From the NCBI GenBank assembly GCA_013399305.1, contig VXAI01000191.1, forward strand, positions 1,381,283 to 1,445,282: 64,000 bases of DNA, written 5' to 3'. Of the stretch, positions 12,574-24,400 are shown piece by piece. Every line of letters begins with the position of its first letter. Within the stretch, counting starts at the first letter, position 1. This DNA is from Rostratula benghalensis. Taxonomy: Eukaryota; Chordata; Aves; Charadriiformes; Rostratulidae. The translations under genes and the position numbers were made by a program. A model generated the notes under the pieces. That model saw only the letters and a list, made by a program, of their open reading frames with translations. It was not told the origin of the DNA and did no database searches.

Positions 12574-15500
12574 CTTGCCAGTTTTATTCTGTTCCTGCAG
12601 TTCCAGGCTGTTCAATGGGACTTTTTGTTGCTCTAAATGAAAAATTTAAAAGCAAGTTTTAACTGCAGTGGGACTTCGCTGTAGCTGGAAGAGCACTGCA
12701 TCCCATTGCTGGCTGAAGGGGCTCAGTTACTTGATACTTTGCTTGTTTTTCTGCCTGAGGCACTTCAACAGCACAGGCCATAATGTGTCACTGCAGTTTT
12801 GCTTGTTCCTAGGAGGGCAAATGAACAGGCAGGGAGCAAAGAGCACTCATCCTGCCTCTCTTCTGGGCAGCAGACATCAATTGGTAGGCAAGGTAACTCC
12901 CTCCACTCTGCCATTCCTGCAAGGACTTCTCCAAATCTTCCTTATACTCAGCCGAAATAAGTCTCGGGTAGTGGAACGGCAGAATCTGCCTGGTGCAAAG
13001 CAGCACAAAGCCCTTTCTGCGGTGAGCAAATGAAGTAGGTGTTCAAAAAGGAGATTAGGACAGGAATGTATGCACTAGCATGAAGCTTACTCAACCTGTC
13101 TACGTTTTTTCTTTTATCAGATGGTTTCTTCTGGTTTTGTGTCAGGTAATAACCTCCTGTGCATCTGCGTTCTATATATATTAGCTCATGTCTAGACTGC
13201 TTTGGAGTAAAATAAGCACTTCCTTAGTTGAGGAGTGGATGATGTGGATGCTGATGAGGTCCTGCTTCTGCATTTGGATGGGCACAGCCTCCTGGCACCA
13301 TCTCTGCCTTGGAGGGGCTGGGGAGGACCGTCCTGAGGATGTGCCTGGGAGCTGGGGCACCCTGGCCCTCCAATGCACAACTCGCCCCAGCGCCCACCAC
13401 TCTAATGACAGCTGGCACCTACCATGAAGACACTGACACCACAGACAGCTTAAATGATGACCTGCATTTCACATCAGGTCACCGGTTTAACCTCACTTTT
13501 CCCCAAGGTCCGTGCAAAGCTTTGTGGAAGAGCTTCTTACTCAGCTATTTCACACACAGGCGCAGGATATTGTGCCATTACCTCTGCTCTGTCAGTTGGC
13601 TTCAGAAGCCAACTTACTTTTCTCTACATTATTAATGAAGAAATTTTTAAAGCTCTGTGCAGAACCTCTATATGGTACAGTATGGAGTATATAAAGTTTA
13701 TAAAGTGTGCATAGCATGTGTGGGGATCTGGAGATCTGCGGGAAATCTTTTAAAATAGATTTTATTTACTTTTAATTTAATGTAAATCTTTTTTAAAGGA
13801 TTGTACAGCTTGCTGCAGAATCTGTAACAGTTTTTATTATTTTTATGTCCAGTGCGCTTCCAATAAAATCCCATGGTAGAATCAATTCTATGATTGATTA
13901 TACATTTTAATAAATAATACAAAAACTCCTTCTGTAAGTATCTAGGTCCACGGATCTTATAGCCTTTATGTAAGACGACAGTTTATGTTTAAATAGTGCA
14001 GTGAATAGCAAAGAGGAGCTCTCTGGTTCCTCATGTTCTTTGGGAAAAGCTATTCTGAAATAGTCCTATGTGTAGATACTCTTAGTCTGGAAAATTGTTA
14101 TTCTCTGGAAGCATAGCTATGTTAATAAAATTATTTTCTGAAGAATAAGGAAGGGATGAGTGTGTTATTACCTTGAATTTCTCAGGAATACCTTTTGTAG
14201 TTCATATCCACTGCCAGTTTTAGGCTGAACTAATGTGCAAGTATAGGCATGTCCATAGTGATTGAATCATTAGAAGAGTTTGGAAGAATTACAGAAACTT
14301 GAAAGAAGGCAGTTTTCACAGCAGTAAAAGTAATTCTTTATGTGGAAGAAACCATAGCTCCATAAATGGACTTTCTGCACATTGTGTTCCTATCTACAAA
14401 ATCCAGGAGATAATTACCTGGCTTAATCAGGCACAAAAGAAGGGCTGTCCCAGGAAGAAATTACCTCATCCTGAGGTTGGAACCAAAAAAAGGTTTTCTG
14501 AGCCTGAGAAAAGTCTATGTACCTTTCTCAGGCTGCTGTGGCAGCCTGCTCATGAGGCAGTTGTTGGTTAACATCTCCCTTTTGTCTCAGTGATGAAATC
14601 AGCCTCAGTTCTTTTTCCAAAGCTCAACGTTGTCTGAAATGCCACCGTGTGACCTGTGGAGCTTGCTGCTTGGGTAAGTGAAGCTTGAAGGACAGCCTAC
14701 GCAGTTTCCAGGGTGTAGGAAACATTAGGAAATACTGACAAAATCAGTGTGATGAGATAAATAGTATTCTCCGGCTGCTCTTTGTCGTACTTTGAAAACA
14801 TTACTTTTTATGGCCACAGATTTTCCAGTGGGAAACACTGAATGCAATTCAGGACCAGCTTTGTCTAGACTTCCCTGGTCCTAACTCCAAGAAACTGTTT
14901 GGCTCCTTGCTCACAGTACTAGAGTTAAATTCTCGTTTCTGACAAAAAATCTGACCCCCTGATCCACCTCAGCATTTTTTGGTGGATAAATAACATTACT
15001 TCCATGGGTAGAGAATATTGTAACTCAGGTATAGCACTTGTGACACACTTAATAGTATTTAGTTACCTAAAAAGTGCTTTGTCAGAGCATACCACAGATA
15101 TCTAAGGTGGTGGATGTAGTTTTGCTATTTATATCATAGTGTTCTACAAATATTAATAGCAGTGTGCTTCAGAGTGAGCTATAGCCATAAACCTGTAAAA
15201 TAACTCCCAACAGTTCATCTTGATAGTCTGTTGAAATTGGACTGCACTGACACTACCCTACCCACTTCAGGCTGACTGCCAATCTCATATTTTATCCTGA
15301 AATTCCACAAGGAGACACTCAAAATAAACACTAGACTAGCAACAGCTTGCATTATCTTTAAGGAAGTAGCTAGCATCGTTTTCACTTTAGCCTCTCTGTG
15401 CCTTTCTTCAGTTCATGAACCATAAAGTTTGACCTTTTGGATACATTTTGCTCTTATTTATTCCCCCTCTTGACTACCATGAGGACCAAATGGATGTAGC

Positions 15501-17960
15501 TGAGAAGAGAATGGGTATTTTGCAGATGCTCACCTGTTATGCTTAAATTATCCCTGTTAGACCCATGTTGCCCAGCACCAGCCACTTTATCTAAGTGTGT
15601 ATCTTCTCACTAGTTTGCTTTCAGGATAGAAGAATACATCTATTAGATTTGTGTTTGAGTTTTCTTAGGAGGGGAAAAAAACCCCACAAACCTAACCTGG
15701 AAATTACAGGATTATTCCAGGCACTATTTCAGAAATGTTCTTTTTTTTTATTCTGCAAATGTTTTTTCTTTGCTACTGCTTTTGAAAATAAGCTGATCTT
15801 GTAATTTGCTATTAAAGGTGAATGTGATCAAAATAACTGATCATCAAGGTCAGTATACCCTTGAATTGGAGAAATTTGCTAATTTTAAACTTCAGTGTTT
15901 TTCAGAAAGTAGTGTGTTTCGCAAGAATAGAAGAGGTAGAATGTAGGATTGGGACAATATGAATGTGCACACATCGCTGCCAATGAAAGCAAAGCTTGCA
16001 GGTCTAATTTTAGGCTTTTCAGCCTTGGTATTGTTCCCTACAACACAGTTATTTTCCATATGATACAAAGCAGTCCTTTTTTCAAGTTTTATACACTGCT
16101 TTAGAGAGCAAAAGCATGGACAAAGTGAGTATATGTCATGGTTGAAAGCAAATCAAAGAAGTTTAACTAAGGTTAAAGTTAACAATGATTTCATGTCATT
16201 TCTAAATTCAGAGGACAATTCTTTAAGAAAAGCAAGAATCTAGAGAAATATCTTGTGAGACCTGGAAGTAAAGAGAGTCACAGTCTGAACTGGGACCCTT
16301 GTGTGTGACTGGATTTTACTTCAGCCCATTTAATTAATTTACACTGTGCTTAAGATGCCTAGGAACTTAGTCCTCTTAAAATGTCAAAATGACCCATGCC
16401 ATTTGGAGAAGTAAGACTTACAAGATATCTACCTGTCTCTGGTTACTTGAAATTAAGCATTGTAGATGCACTGGGGATGTTACAACTACTTCTTTATGTA
16501 ACACCAGATACATGGTATTTTTCTAAAGTTGCCTTTTACTGATACATTCATATAAAATGAGTTTGTAGAATTACAGAAATACAATTCTGTAGAAATGCTT
16601 GTGTTCTTTCCTATATATGAATTACCAAGGACTGGAGCCAGTTGGTACTAAGCCTTTCCTCATGGAACTATCAGCAAGTCAATGGTAATAACATGTCAAA
16701 ACTACTAAAAATATCTTTAACAAATAGCAAGTTAACATAATCCCCATTTTTCATCCAACAGAAGCTTACTAACTGAATGAATGTATGATGGTGGCCATAC
16801 AAGGGCCAGAGAAACTGAGGTTCATAAAGCTGTGTGATTTTTTTTGTTAGTATGTCTGGACCCCCCAAAAAGCACTGTTTGAAACAGGTTAATCACTGAC
16901 TGTATTGGCAGAAAGACTGTTTCTTGGCAAGAGTCTGCACAGGGTCTGCCATAGCATCGAGCTGCTATTTTGTCCCACAAGTTTAGCCAAGATCCACTGC
17001 CTCCTCACTGGACTTTGCCAGCCAGGTGGTACCCAGGTGTGGGTCAGGAGGACTGAAGCTCAGTTTGCTGTAAGACTCTGCAGTTGTCCCTGAACTGGGA
17101 GAGTCAGCTCAGTCTGAGCTCAAGGATGGAATGTGTTTGGCTTTTTTTTTTTTTTCATGGCATTCCAGCTGTCTAGAAGTTAAATGTTTAGTTTAAACAA
17201 TTGTGTAGGGTTTCTCGTTAGTCAAACAGGAGTAGGCATCTCCAGAAAACAATTAATCCCACTTATCTTGTATATGTACTTTTAGCATGGGATGAATTGC
17301 CTCTTGGTGAATTGGGTGCCTGTTTCTCTCCGTTGCGCATTGGAGTCTTGATGACGAGTTTAGATTAGATATCCAACTTCTAATGGCTACCACCCAGGTA
17401 GAAACAGCCTGGATTAATCAAGTTCCCTGCTACTGGCTATGTAACTACTTCCCTGTTATTATTCTGTGCATGAATTTTATCCTTTTACAATGGGCAAACA
17501 GACAGCAGCAAGAGTCCAGTTCATTTCTACATTTGTTCTGGGAAAAACAAACAAAACTAATTCAAGCCTCCACCTAGAAACCTAGGTGATAATAGGGGTA
17601 GACAATGATATCTGCTACAAGTGAAACAAACACAAATAAGTTCACTCAAAACTGCTTTGTTGGGAATGAGGAGAGAAGAAGGAATACAGAGTAACATGTA
17701 GAAAATGTAAGTAACTACCTCTCTCCCCAGTAGTTTGAATGCTCTTTTTGTACTTGAGGACATCAAAATTAATCTTTTTCCCCTAGGGATATCAACTCCT
17801 CCCACGCTTCTTCCTCTTATCCCACTTTTTGGTGGGTGATTAGAGTCACCGAGACCAATTAGGATCTGAAACTGTTGTACTGAGCGCCTCACTCACCATT
17901 CCTGCTAATGAACATAGCTGGTTCTGCTGCTCTTCCTGCCCACTGACAGGTCTTCTCAGT

Positions 17961-18020
17961 GAATGTCTTCTCCTCCAACTACTCTGCAGTGATTTTGGGT
18001 AGTTGGAGGAGCACACATTC
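17961..18020. repeat. 60-nt perfect-geometry inverted repeat (hairpin)
   Basis: Two 22-base arms, 17961-17982 and 17999-18020, are reverse complements at 20 of 22 positions. The inner 13 bases (CTCCTCCAACTAC against GTAGTTGGAGGAG) are perfect, and so are the outer six (GAATGT against ACATTC). The loop is 16 bases. Either strand could form the stem. Arms of 22 nt around a short loop recall a microRNA precursor, but the stem does not clearly continue into the extra ten or so base pairs usual below the Drosha cut. It may simply be a small inverted duplication. Confidence 0.75.
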
Positions 18021-18628
18021 ACATACAGGTACACGTACAGACCCCACACATTTGCCCACGTGTGAGAGAGACATTTGTGTCAGTCTTGCCTGCCTCCCTG
18101 CACCTGCACCTCACGCTTGTGAGGCACGGTGTTTCTCAAATGGCTGCCTTGGGTTGTTTAAGCTTTACACAACATAATTATAAGGTACATAATTCACTTA
18201 GCTTTACAACCTGTTTGGTTTTTTTTTTAACGTGAAATGCTGTCAAATATGGTATAGTGTGCAGCATTATTTAAACATGCTGCAGCCTGCCCCTCGTCCC
18301 TCCCGTTCAGTGCCTGCGTCTCTGCAAGATGATAAGAGCCCTGCTGGCAGCCTGAGCATCCATCCTTCTCTGCTCCTTGGGAGTGGTTATCTTTTTGCTT
18401 GATGCTGCCAAGATTTTTTTAACTGTCAATAACATGTTGCCCAGATTATTTTCTCTGCAGCTTAAGCAAGCCTACCTTTCTTTTTTTTCTTATGCATACA
18501 CCTTGCCTGCTATCAACAACGCTGCTCTTACTGCTTTGGTGATGAAAAGCCAAAAAAGGAAAAGAAAAAGTGCAGATAAAACACCAAGGAGGGTGAAAAT
18601 TGGCATTGTGTAGTGAATAAGACCCAGG

Positions 18629-18782
18629 TAGGAAGGAGGGAGGGAAGAAAAGTGGGAGAAATTCAGGATGAGCTGGTAGAGTGTACTGGTACTGGGACTG
18701 GCCTGGAAAGCACACTGCCAGGGAGGGGGGAGGAAGACAAAGGTGCAGAGAAAAGATTGGATGAGGAGGAAGAAGGGGGACA
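18629..18782 (+). repeat. Polypurine tract (A/G-rich low complexity)
   Basis: The + strand is strongly purine-biased, with GGAGGGAGGG near 18637 and a GGGAGGGGGG run near 18720, ending in a GAGGAGGAAGAAGGGGG stretch. The opposite strand reads as an open frame of about 130 codons rich in Pro, Phe and Ser. That is the usual artefact of reading a pyrimidine tract, so it is not called a gene. Such tracts can form triplex or G-quadruplex structures. Confidence 0.6.
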
Positions 18783-19923
18783 GCTTGGGGCTGAGATTCA
18801 CACACACACAATTTACTCTTACCTAACCGTCTGTCCAACAGCAGAGCTGTGGTAATACTTTGTAGACAGTCTTAACGCTAAGCATGTCTGCATAATAAAA
18901 CCAGCTTAGCCTATATTTATTGCATGTGTACATCTATATATGTGTTGGTGTTTCTCAGCAACATTATAGCCAGTACTTTCACTGGTCTATTCCGGCATAT
19001 TCCTTCCTCCACTCTGTTAGTGTGTGCTCCCAGCTTGGCACTCACAGGTCCCCAGGACTAACATTAATATGATATACAATTATTCATGTGCCTGGCTATT
19101 TTCATGAAGAGTCAAATGCCAACCCAAATGTTTCACAGTGGCAGTGTGTGCGAAATTGGGACCTTCAAAATACTGAGAAGTGGTACCACGTAAAACAAGG
19201 CACGGATGCACGGGCTGGCAGTGCGAAGTTCAGTGCCTGGCCTGCTTTGTATGCTGGTGTCATATTCTTAGAAAGTAGAGGTGACAGAGTTTAAGTTGCA
19301 TTTTGAGCAGGGAATGCAGCGACTAAGTACTTGAGATGAGATTTGCATAGCTATTTAGGTATTCGGTGAGATTTCATAAGAGCACTCAAGCTGCCGCAGA
19401 GACAGTTGATACATTTATACTGAGCGTCACCTTGACTTACTTGACTAGAAATGAAGCAAGGCAATTAGATAACAGCATCCACATTGGCAAGTGGTCCAGA
19501 CACACAGAAGTGCTTACATGTCTTTGTAAATCTGGCTCCTTATACCACTTACTTCAAGCTTACATTTTTCCATTCCAAGATACACACATTTTCCCACAGA
19601 ATATAATAGTGTTTTATAAGTGAGAACAGAGATTTTTGATCCTTTTCCCTCAATCTTTTTGTTGACATTTGCTCATTCCCCTTCCCTTTTACCTGGCTTT
19701 AAGTAATGGGGCTGCTCTGGTCAGGAAAGATGACAGGATTTTTTCCACTATGAAGAAGTAGGCAGATTTCCTGAATATAATTTTTTTCTGTATTCCCTTT
19801 TGTCTTGGAGACTGAAAAATACTGCTACCAAAAGTCCATAATTTGGAGTTGTGTTTAGTTCCAGAGGGGATTCTGTAAAACATTCTCTTTATACTGAGTC
19901 CTTTTGAAGTAATTTAAGGAAAG

Positions 19924-19940
19924 AAAAAAAAAAAAAAAAA
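19924..19940 (+). repeat. A17 homopolymer
   Basis: A run of 17 A residues followed by five G. No recognisable retroposed sequence lies immediately upstream, so it is listed as a simple repeat rather than as the tail of a processed pseudogene. Confidence 0.8.
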
Positions 19941-20639
19941 GGGGGTATGTGTGGGAAGTGCTACAACTATAACCAACTCAAACAATTCTTTGCCTTCTGG
20001 CAGCCAACAGTTTTTCTAACTGTGTCCTCTGATTTGATTTACTAGCTGTTCCAAGCTCCTGGTGAGTGCCACAATAGCTTTAAAGATTACTATGCTTCTT
20101 GCTGCTGGGTTTTGAAGATTTGGGGATTTTTTGCTATTATTTTATTCCCCTGCTTACCTTATTCCTAAACTGTATCCTTCATTTCCTTTAACTTTCCCCC
20201 TGTATTCTCACACCAAAGAGAGTTAACAGCTTTGCTGGTGCAGCATTTGGCATAAGCAAGGACTGATCTGACTATAGACCTGTTAGATTACCTCTTTTAA
20301 AGCTTTAAATCAAGACCAGGTGCCTGTCTAAAAACTGTACTCTTGTTCAATGACAAAGATTGGACATGAACCAGGAATTTGTACGTGAAATTCTACTGCT
20401 TCTGTCCTAAACGAATACAACACTTCTTCCCAGGTTACTAAAATATATGAATCTATGAAAGGTTTTTTCAAGTTTTTAGCCTTTAATGACAGCAACATGT
20501 TTAAGCCATTGTCTATCTAGTTTTGAATTTTCTAAGTAATTTTTAGTATGCATATATGTATAATTTGGTAAGAGATATAGTAGGCATAGTTATCACACAA
20601 TTTTACAACTTAGGGAGAGTGGGGGGGGGAAAAATGAAA

Positions 20640-21440
20640 TGTATTCGTCAATGACTTGTGCAGTGGACTTCTAATGTGAGAAAGTTTGCATATGATTTGA
20701 GATTGCCCATAACGGTAAGATCTGACTGTAACGTGCTGCAGCATGGTTATGTAACACTGAATATTGGGAAGATTATAAAACGGCAGGTGAATTTATTGGC
20801 GATAAGAAGAAGGTAAAGTCCACGGGACAAAATATATTTGTGATTATAGATTAACTAGTAGAAATCAGGAGACAAACTGGCCATTGCTGAGGATAGATCT
20901 CTGAAATTACCAGTTCATGACAAATAGCAGCTAAAATGGCTAGGAAATACTAGGACAGAAGTAGAAGAATATTCTACTGTATAAGCACATGGAGCATCTT
21001 ATCTGTAATTGTAGTCACTTGTGTGATAAATAGTTAGTAAAAGCATAAAAAGTCTAGAAACAGAGCAAAGTTGGTTAGGAACATGGAGCGCAGGCTGGGC
21101 AGAGTCGAGCTGTTCCATGACTGATGAGGAACAGATAAATAAGAGATAGTCATTGTTTCTCACAGTACAAGAAATAGGGTCACCAATGAAATTATTGTAT
21201 AACCTTTAATTAAATTATGAAACTGATTACCACAGGATGTTGTGGAGACCAGGATACAAATGTGGTCCAAAAGGGATCAGACAAATTCAGGAGAGCTAAT
21301 TTAATCAGTGATTATTAGACATGATAGTCTGGAGAGTCAATGGAGAGAGAACAGCACCTCCAAAGTATGACTCATCCCATCCTGGGAGAAATGGCTTAGA
21401 TCAACTTGCTGAATCGCTGTCTGGAGATGACTGTGTCTCT
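20640..21440 (+). mobile_element. Ancient CR1-like LINE remnant
   Basis: The block ACCACAGGATGTTGTGGAG at 21230-21248, followed by AAAAGGGATCAGACAAATTC near 21269, is typical of the reverse-transcriptase C-terminal coding end of old CR1-type LINEs in reptiles and birds. Upstream, 20790-20880 reads with frame breaks like the family's GEF-x-DK-x-KVKS-x-GQN region, and 20940-21000 like the following LPLYK-type region. The copy is much more decayed than the other CR1 pieces here. Boundaries are approximate. It is a dead element, plausibly older than modern birds. Confidence 0.6.
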
Positions 21441-24400
21441 GTTGGCTTAAATGACATCTTAGTGTAGAGACCGAAATTTAAGAGCATTACAGCCAAGTGA
21501 TTTCAATTCCACTATAGATGTTGTATTCATAAGCTAAAGTTGTGGGGCATCTTTTCAGCTAAAAAAGCCATGGGTGCAATTAAATAGTGAAGATGGCATT
21601 GACTATTAAGAAAGGATATTTTTCTATTTGTCATCCAAAATACTTTTGTTCTTTCTTAGCAGCAGTTTGTGTACCTTACTGCAGAAGTACAAGAAATAAG
21701 GAAGAGATTATATCATCCTCAAAGTTACTCACAGCCTCTGAAATTATTACAGAGAGCAACAACTATTTTTTATCATAAACCTTTTCACCTCCACGTTCCC
21801 CAGCGATGAGTGAAGTAAGCATGAGGTAATGCCAAGGAAGGCAGTGCTTGGTATTTCTAGCTTTACAGATTCTACTTAAATAGTCCAGGGTAGCTGTCAA
21901 TGCAGTTGCAGCTGCTTAGTATCATGGTTGGGAATAAAAATATTTCACCCACTGCTGCCTCCTGTCACCTGGGAGCAGCACTTGCCGTGAAAGGCACAGC
22001 TGTGTGAAATGCTGCCCAGGCTGTTCCTCCCTGACTTGGAGAGATACTCCCTGATCAGCTTCGGCAAGACCCTCAAGGTTGTCTCAGCAAGTGCAAGTCT
22101 GTTTTAAAACAGAACTGTATTTGTATGGTTACGTTTCCTTTTCTGTCCAGCACCTTTGTGCCGAGGGCCTCAATTATTCCCATGGACAATCAGTGACAGA
22201 CAGCCCTAAGTCAGGAAAAAAACATTCTGCCCCTTGAGAATTAGAGTTATATGTCATGCTTTCCAGGATTTGTTGCCTATAATGTCTTTTTCATGCTAGG
22301 TTTTCTAAAGTAGCTTTCCCAGGGGTGGGAAGTGAGTCATAACAGAATTTTATTTTCCTAGACAATTTAATGGAACTGCAGGCTGGTATTTTAGATTTGC
22401 AATTTTGAGACCTTTGGAAAGATTTCTGAGTCAGCTTGTCTGTGCTTAGCAACCTCTATCAATTGCTTTATCCTGGTGGGTGATGAACAATTCAGACAGT
22501 ATTTTTTGGGAATTCCATAATGATAATAATTTGAATGTTTGTATAGCTTTCATTTGTTTTCTTTCATATTTTTATCGGCATCACTATTTTTTTTTCTGTT
22601 TTGTGCAAGTAGTGCTACAGCCTGTCCCAGAGCTCTACCTTTGTAACAGCTTCCCATGTGCTTTGCTGAAGGAATTCTACATGCACCAATGTCCACACCA
22701 AAAATGTTGCTAGCATTTGTTTTTCTCACTTTTTTTTCCTGTCATCGCCAAACAGATAACTCCTAGAAAAACACTTGTGCTTTGTCCTTTGCAGGTTGCG
22801 GCACTGAAGCTCTCATGGGTACTAAAAATTGTGTGGTGCATTGTAAAGGTCTCCTCTGTTTACTCCTTTTTTCTCAGTATACATTTTAGTATTCATGGCC
22901 ATGTGTGCACACATACAGATTCAGCTGAGCAAGTATATAATTTTTATTAGCACAGCCACAATAACCAGTTGTTATAAAAATTTATTCCAGTAGAGCTGTC
23001 ATTGAAAAACAGTAGGAAGAAATCATTCCAATTATTTTTAATGTATGAAATGATAAAATCCTGCAGTCCTGTAGCATGAGAGGCTCCCTGCATCCCTCTG
23101 GCTTATCTTTTAGCAGAAAGACCATATCCTGTGATTCATATTTGGAATTTATGAAAAGTTGTATGTTTTACCTTTCTGTCTCAGAACTACTGTACTGTGT
23201 AAAAGAAGTCAAAACTAGAAGAAATAGCTAACAGTTTTTAATTACTGCATATCTGAGATACTCTGTTTTGAGTTTGTAATTAATTTTTTTGTTATGAGGG
23301 ACATACACAAGGCTTAGAGGCTTGCCATTAAGGTCATGAAATAATAATGAGGTTCCTGTACTGGGGACACAGAGTCTCCTCAGAGACAGCCAGCTTTCCT
23401 TGTGCTTTGTCTTCTTTGCTCATTTTGCAGTTTCTATCAATATTAATGTTAGAGTGCATTCTTTTTTTCCCTCTAATATATAACCTTGCTAGAAGCTCTG
23501 ACATCTGTAAAAATATTCCAGAAGAAATGTGAGACTCATCTATATTATCCGTCAGTCTGATTTCACATAGCAGTATTACTAGCATGCGCTAATTAATGAG
23601 GAAATATTAGGTAATGGTTACGTGTGTAACTGCTTTTTGATGTTGGGTTTGCCCGTGTAACACAGATACTCTGTACTGAAGAACTCATGTTCTCGTTCTG
23701 CGTTGCAGCCATTTTTACATTTTTAATTAAGTGTGTGCTTTATGACAGAAATTGATTTGGCAGCTCTGGAAAGTGAAACTCCTAAAGAGGAAGTACAATG
23801 AATACTTCTAAATTAATTCCTGGTGGGATCAGTTTAGTTTCACACTTTCTATGTTTTGACCTTTTTGCTGAAATGTCCATTAAGGATACTCATCAAGGCT
23901 GAAAAATGACTTGGAGATCAACTATGATTTGGACCTTTTTGTGCATTACTCTTTAAAATAGCCAAGGGGATGGTGTATATGGACAGGCACAAACCACAGG
24001 TGAGCTTAGCAGCTCTCCTTTTGGCCCTGCTGATGTGACAGCTGACTCTTTGCTGGTTGCACAAAGGGATGGGAAGGCTGGCAGCTTGTTGGTTAACACA
24101 CCATGAGCATGTTCAGCTAAGTCAGAAGCACCTTATTTCCCACCTATCTTCAGGTGCATAACAAAGCCATCCCCCTAGCATGAGTGGAGGGTAAGGGACA
24201 GCAGGCATTTTTCATGGACTCCAGTGGCAGAGATGATAGCCAGAAGCTTGATTAATTCATACAGGTGAGCAGGGTTTCTCTGTGATGGGTTTTGTCTGTT
24301 GAAAAAGCAGGTTGCTTTGGCACTTAGCTGGTTAATTAGGCTCAAGTCAGCTGTCTAAATTAGGTGGGCAAGAACTCATTCAACTGATTCCACTGCTTAA

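Larger units (their letters stand above)
12574..20639. other. Non-coding sequence, putative VSNL1 intron 1, part 2
   Basis: No exon or RNA gene was recognised. A GC-richer patch at 13220-13430 carries several overlapping short open frames on both strands, none resembling a known protein, so it is probably chance. Simple repeats include a T run near 17142-17154. A strong hairpin, a polypurine stretch and a poly-A tract are listed separately. Confidence 0.5.

Noticed and set aside
13188..13427. Several overlapping frames on both strands in a GC-richer patch
   Set aside because: All are under 110 codons, mutually overlapping, with no family resemblance and no convincing splice pair; chance is the simplest explanation.
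18446..18838. 130-codon minus-strand frame rich in Pro, Phe and Ser
   Set aside because: It is the pyrimidine strand of a polypurine low-complexity tract, which gives such translations without selection.
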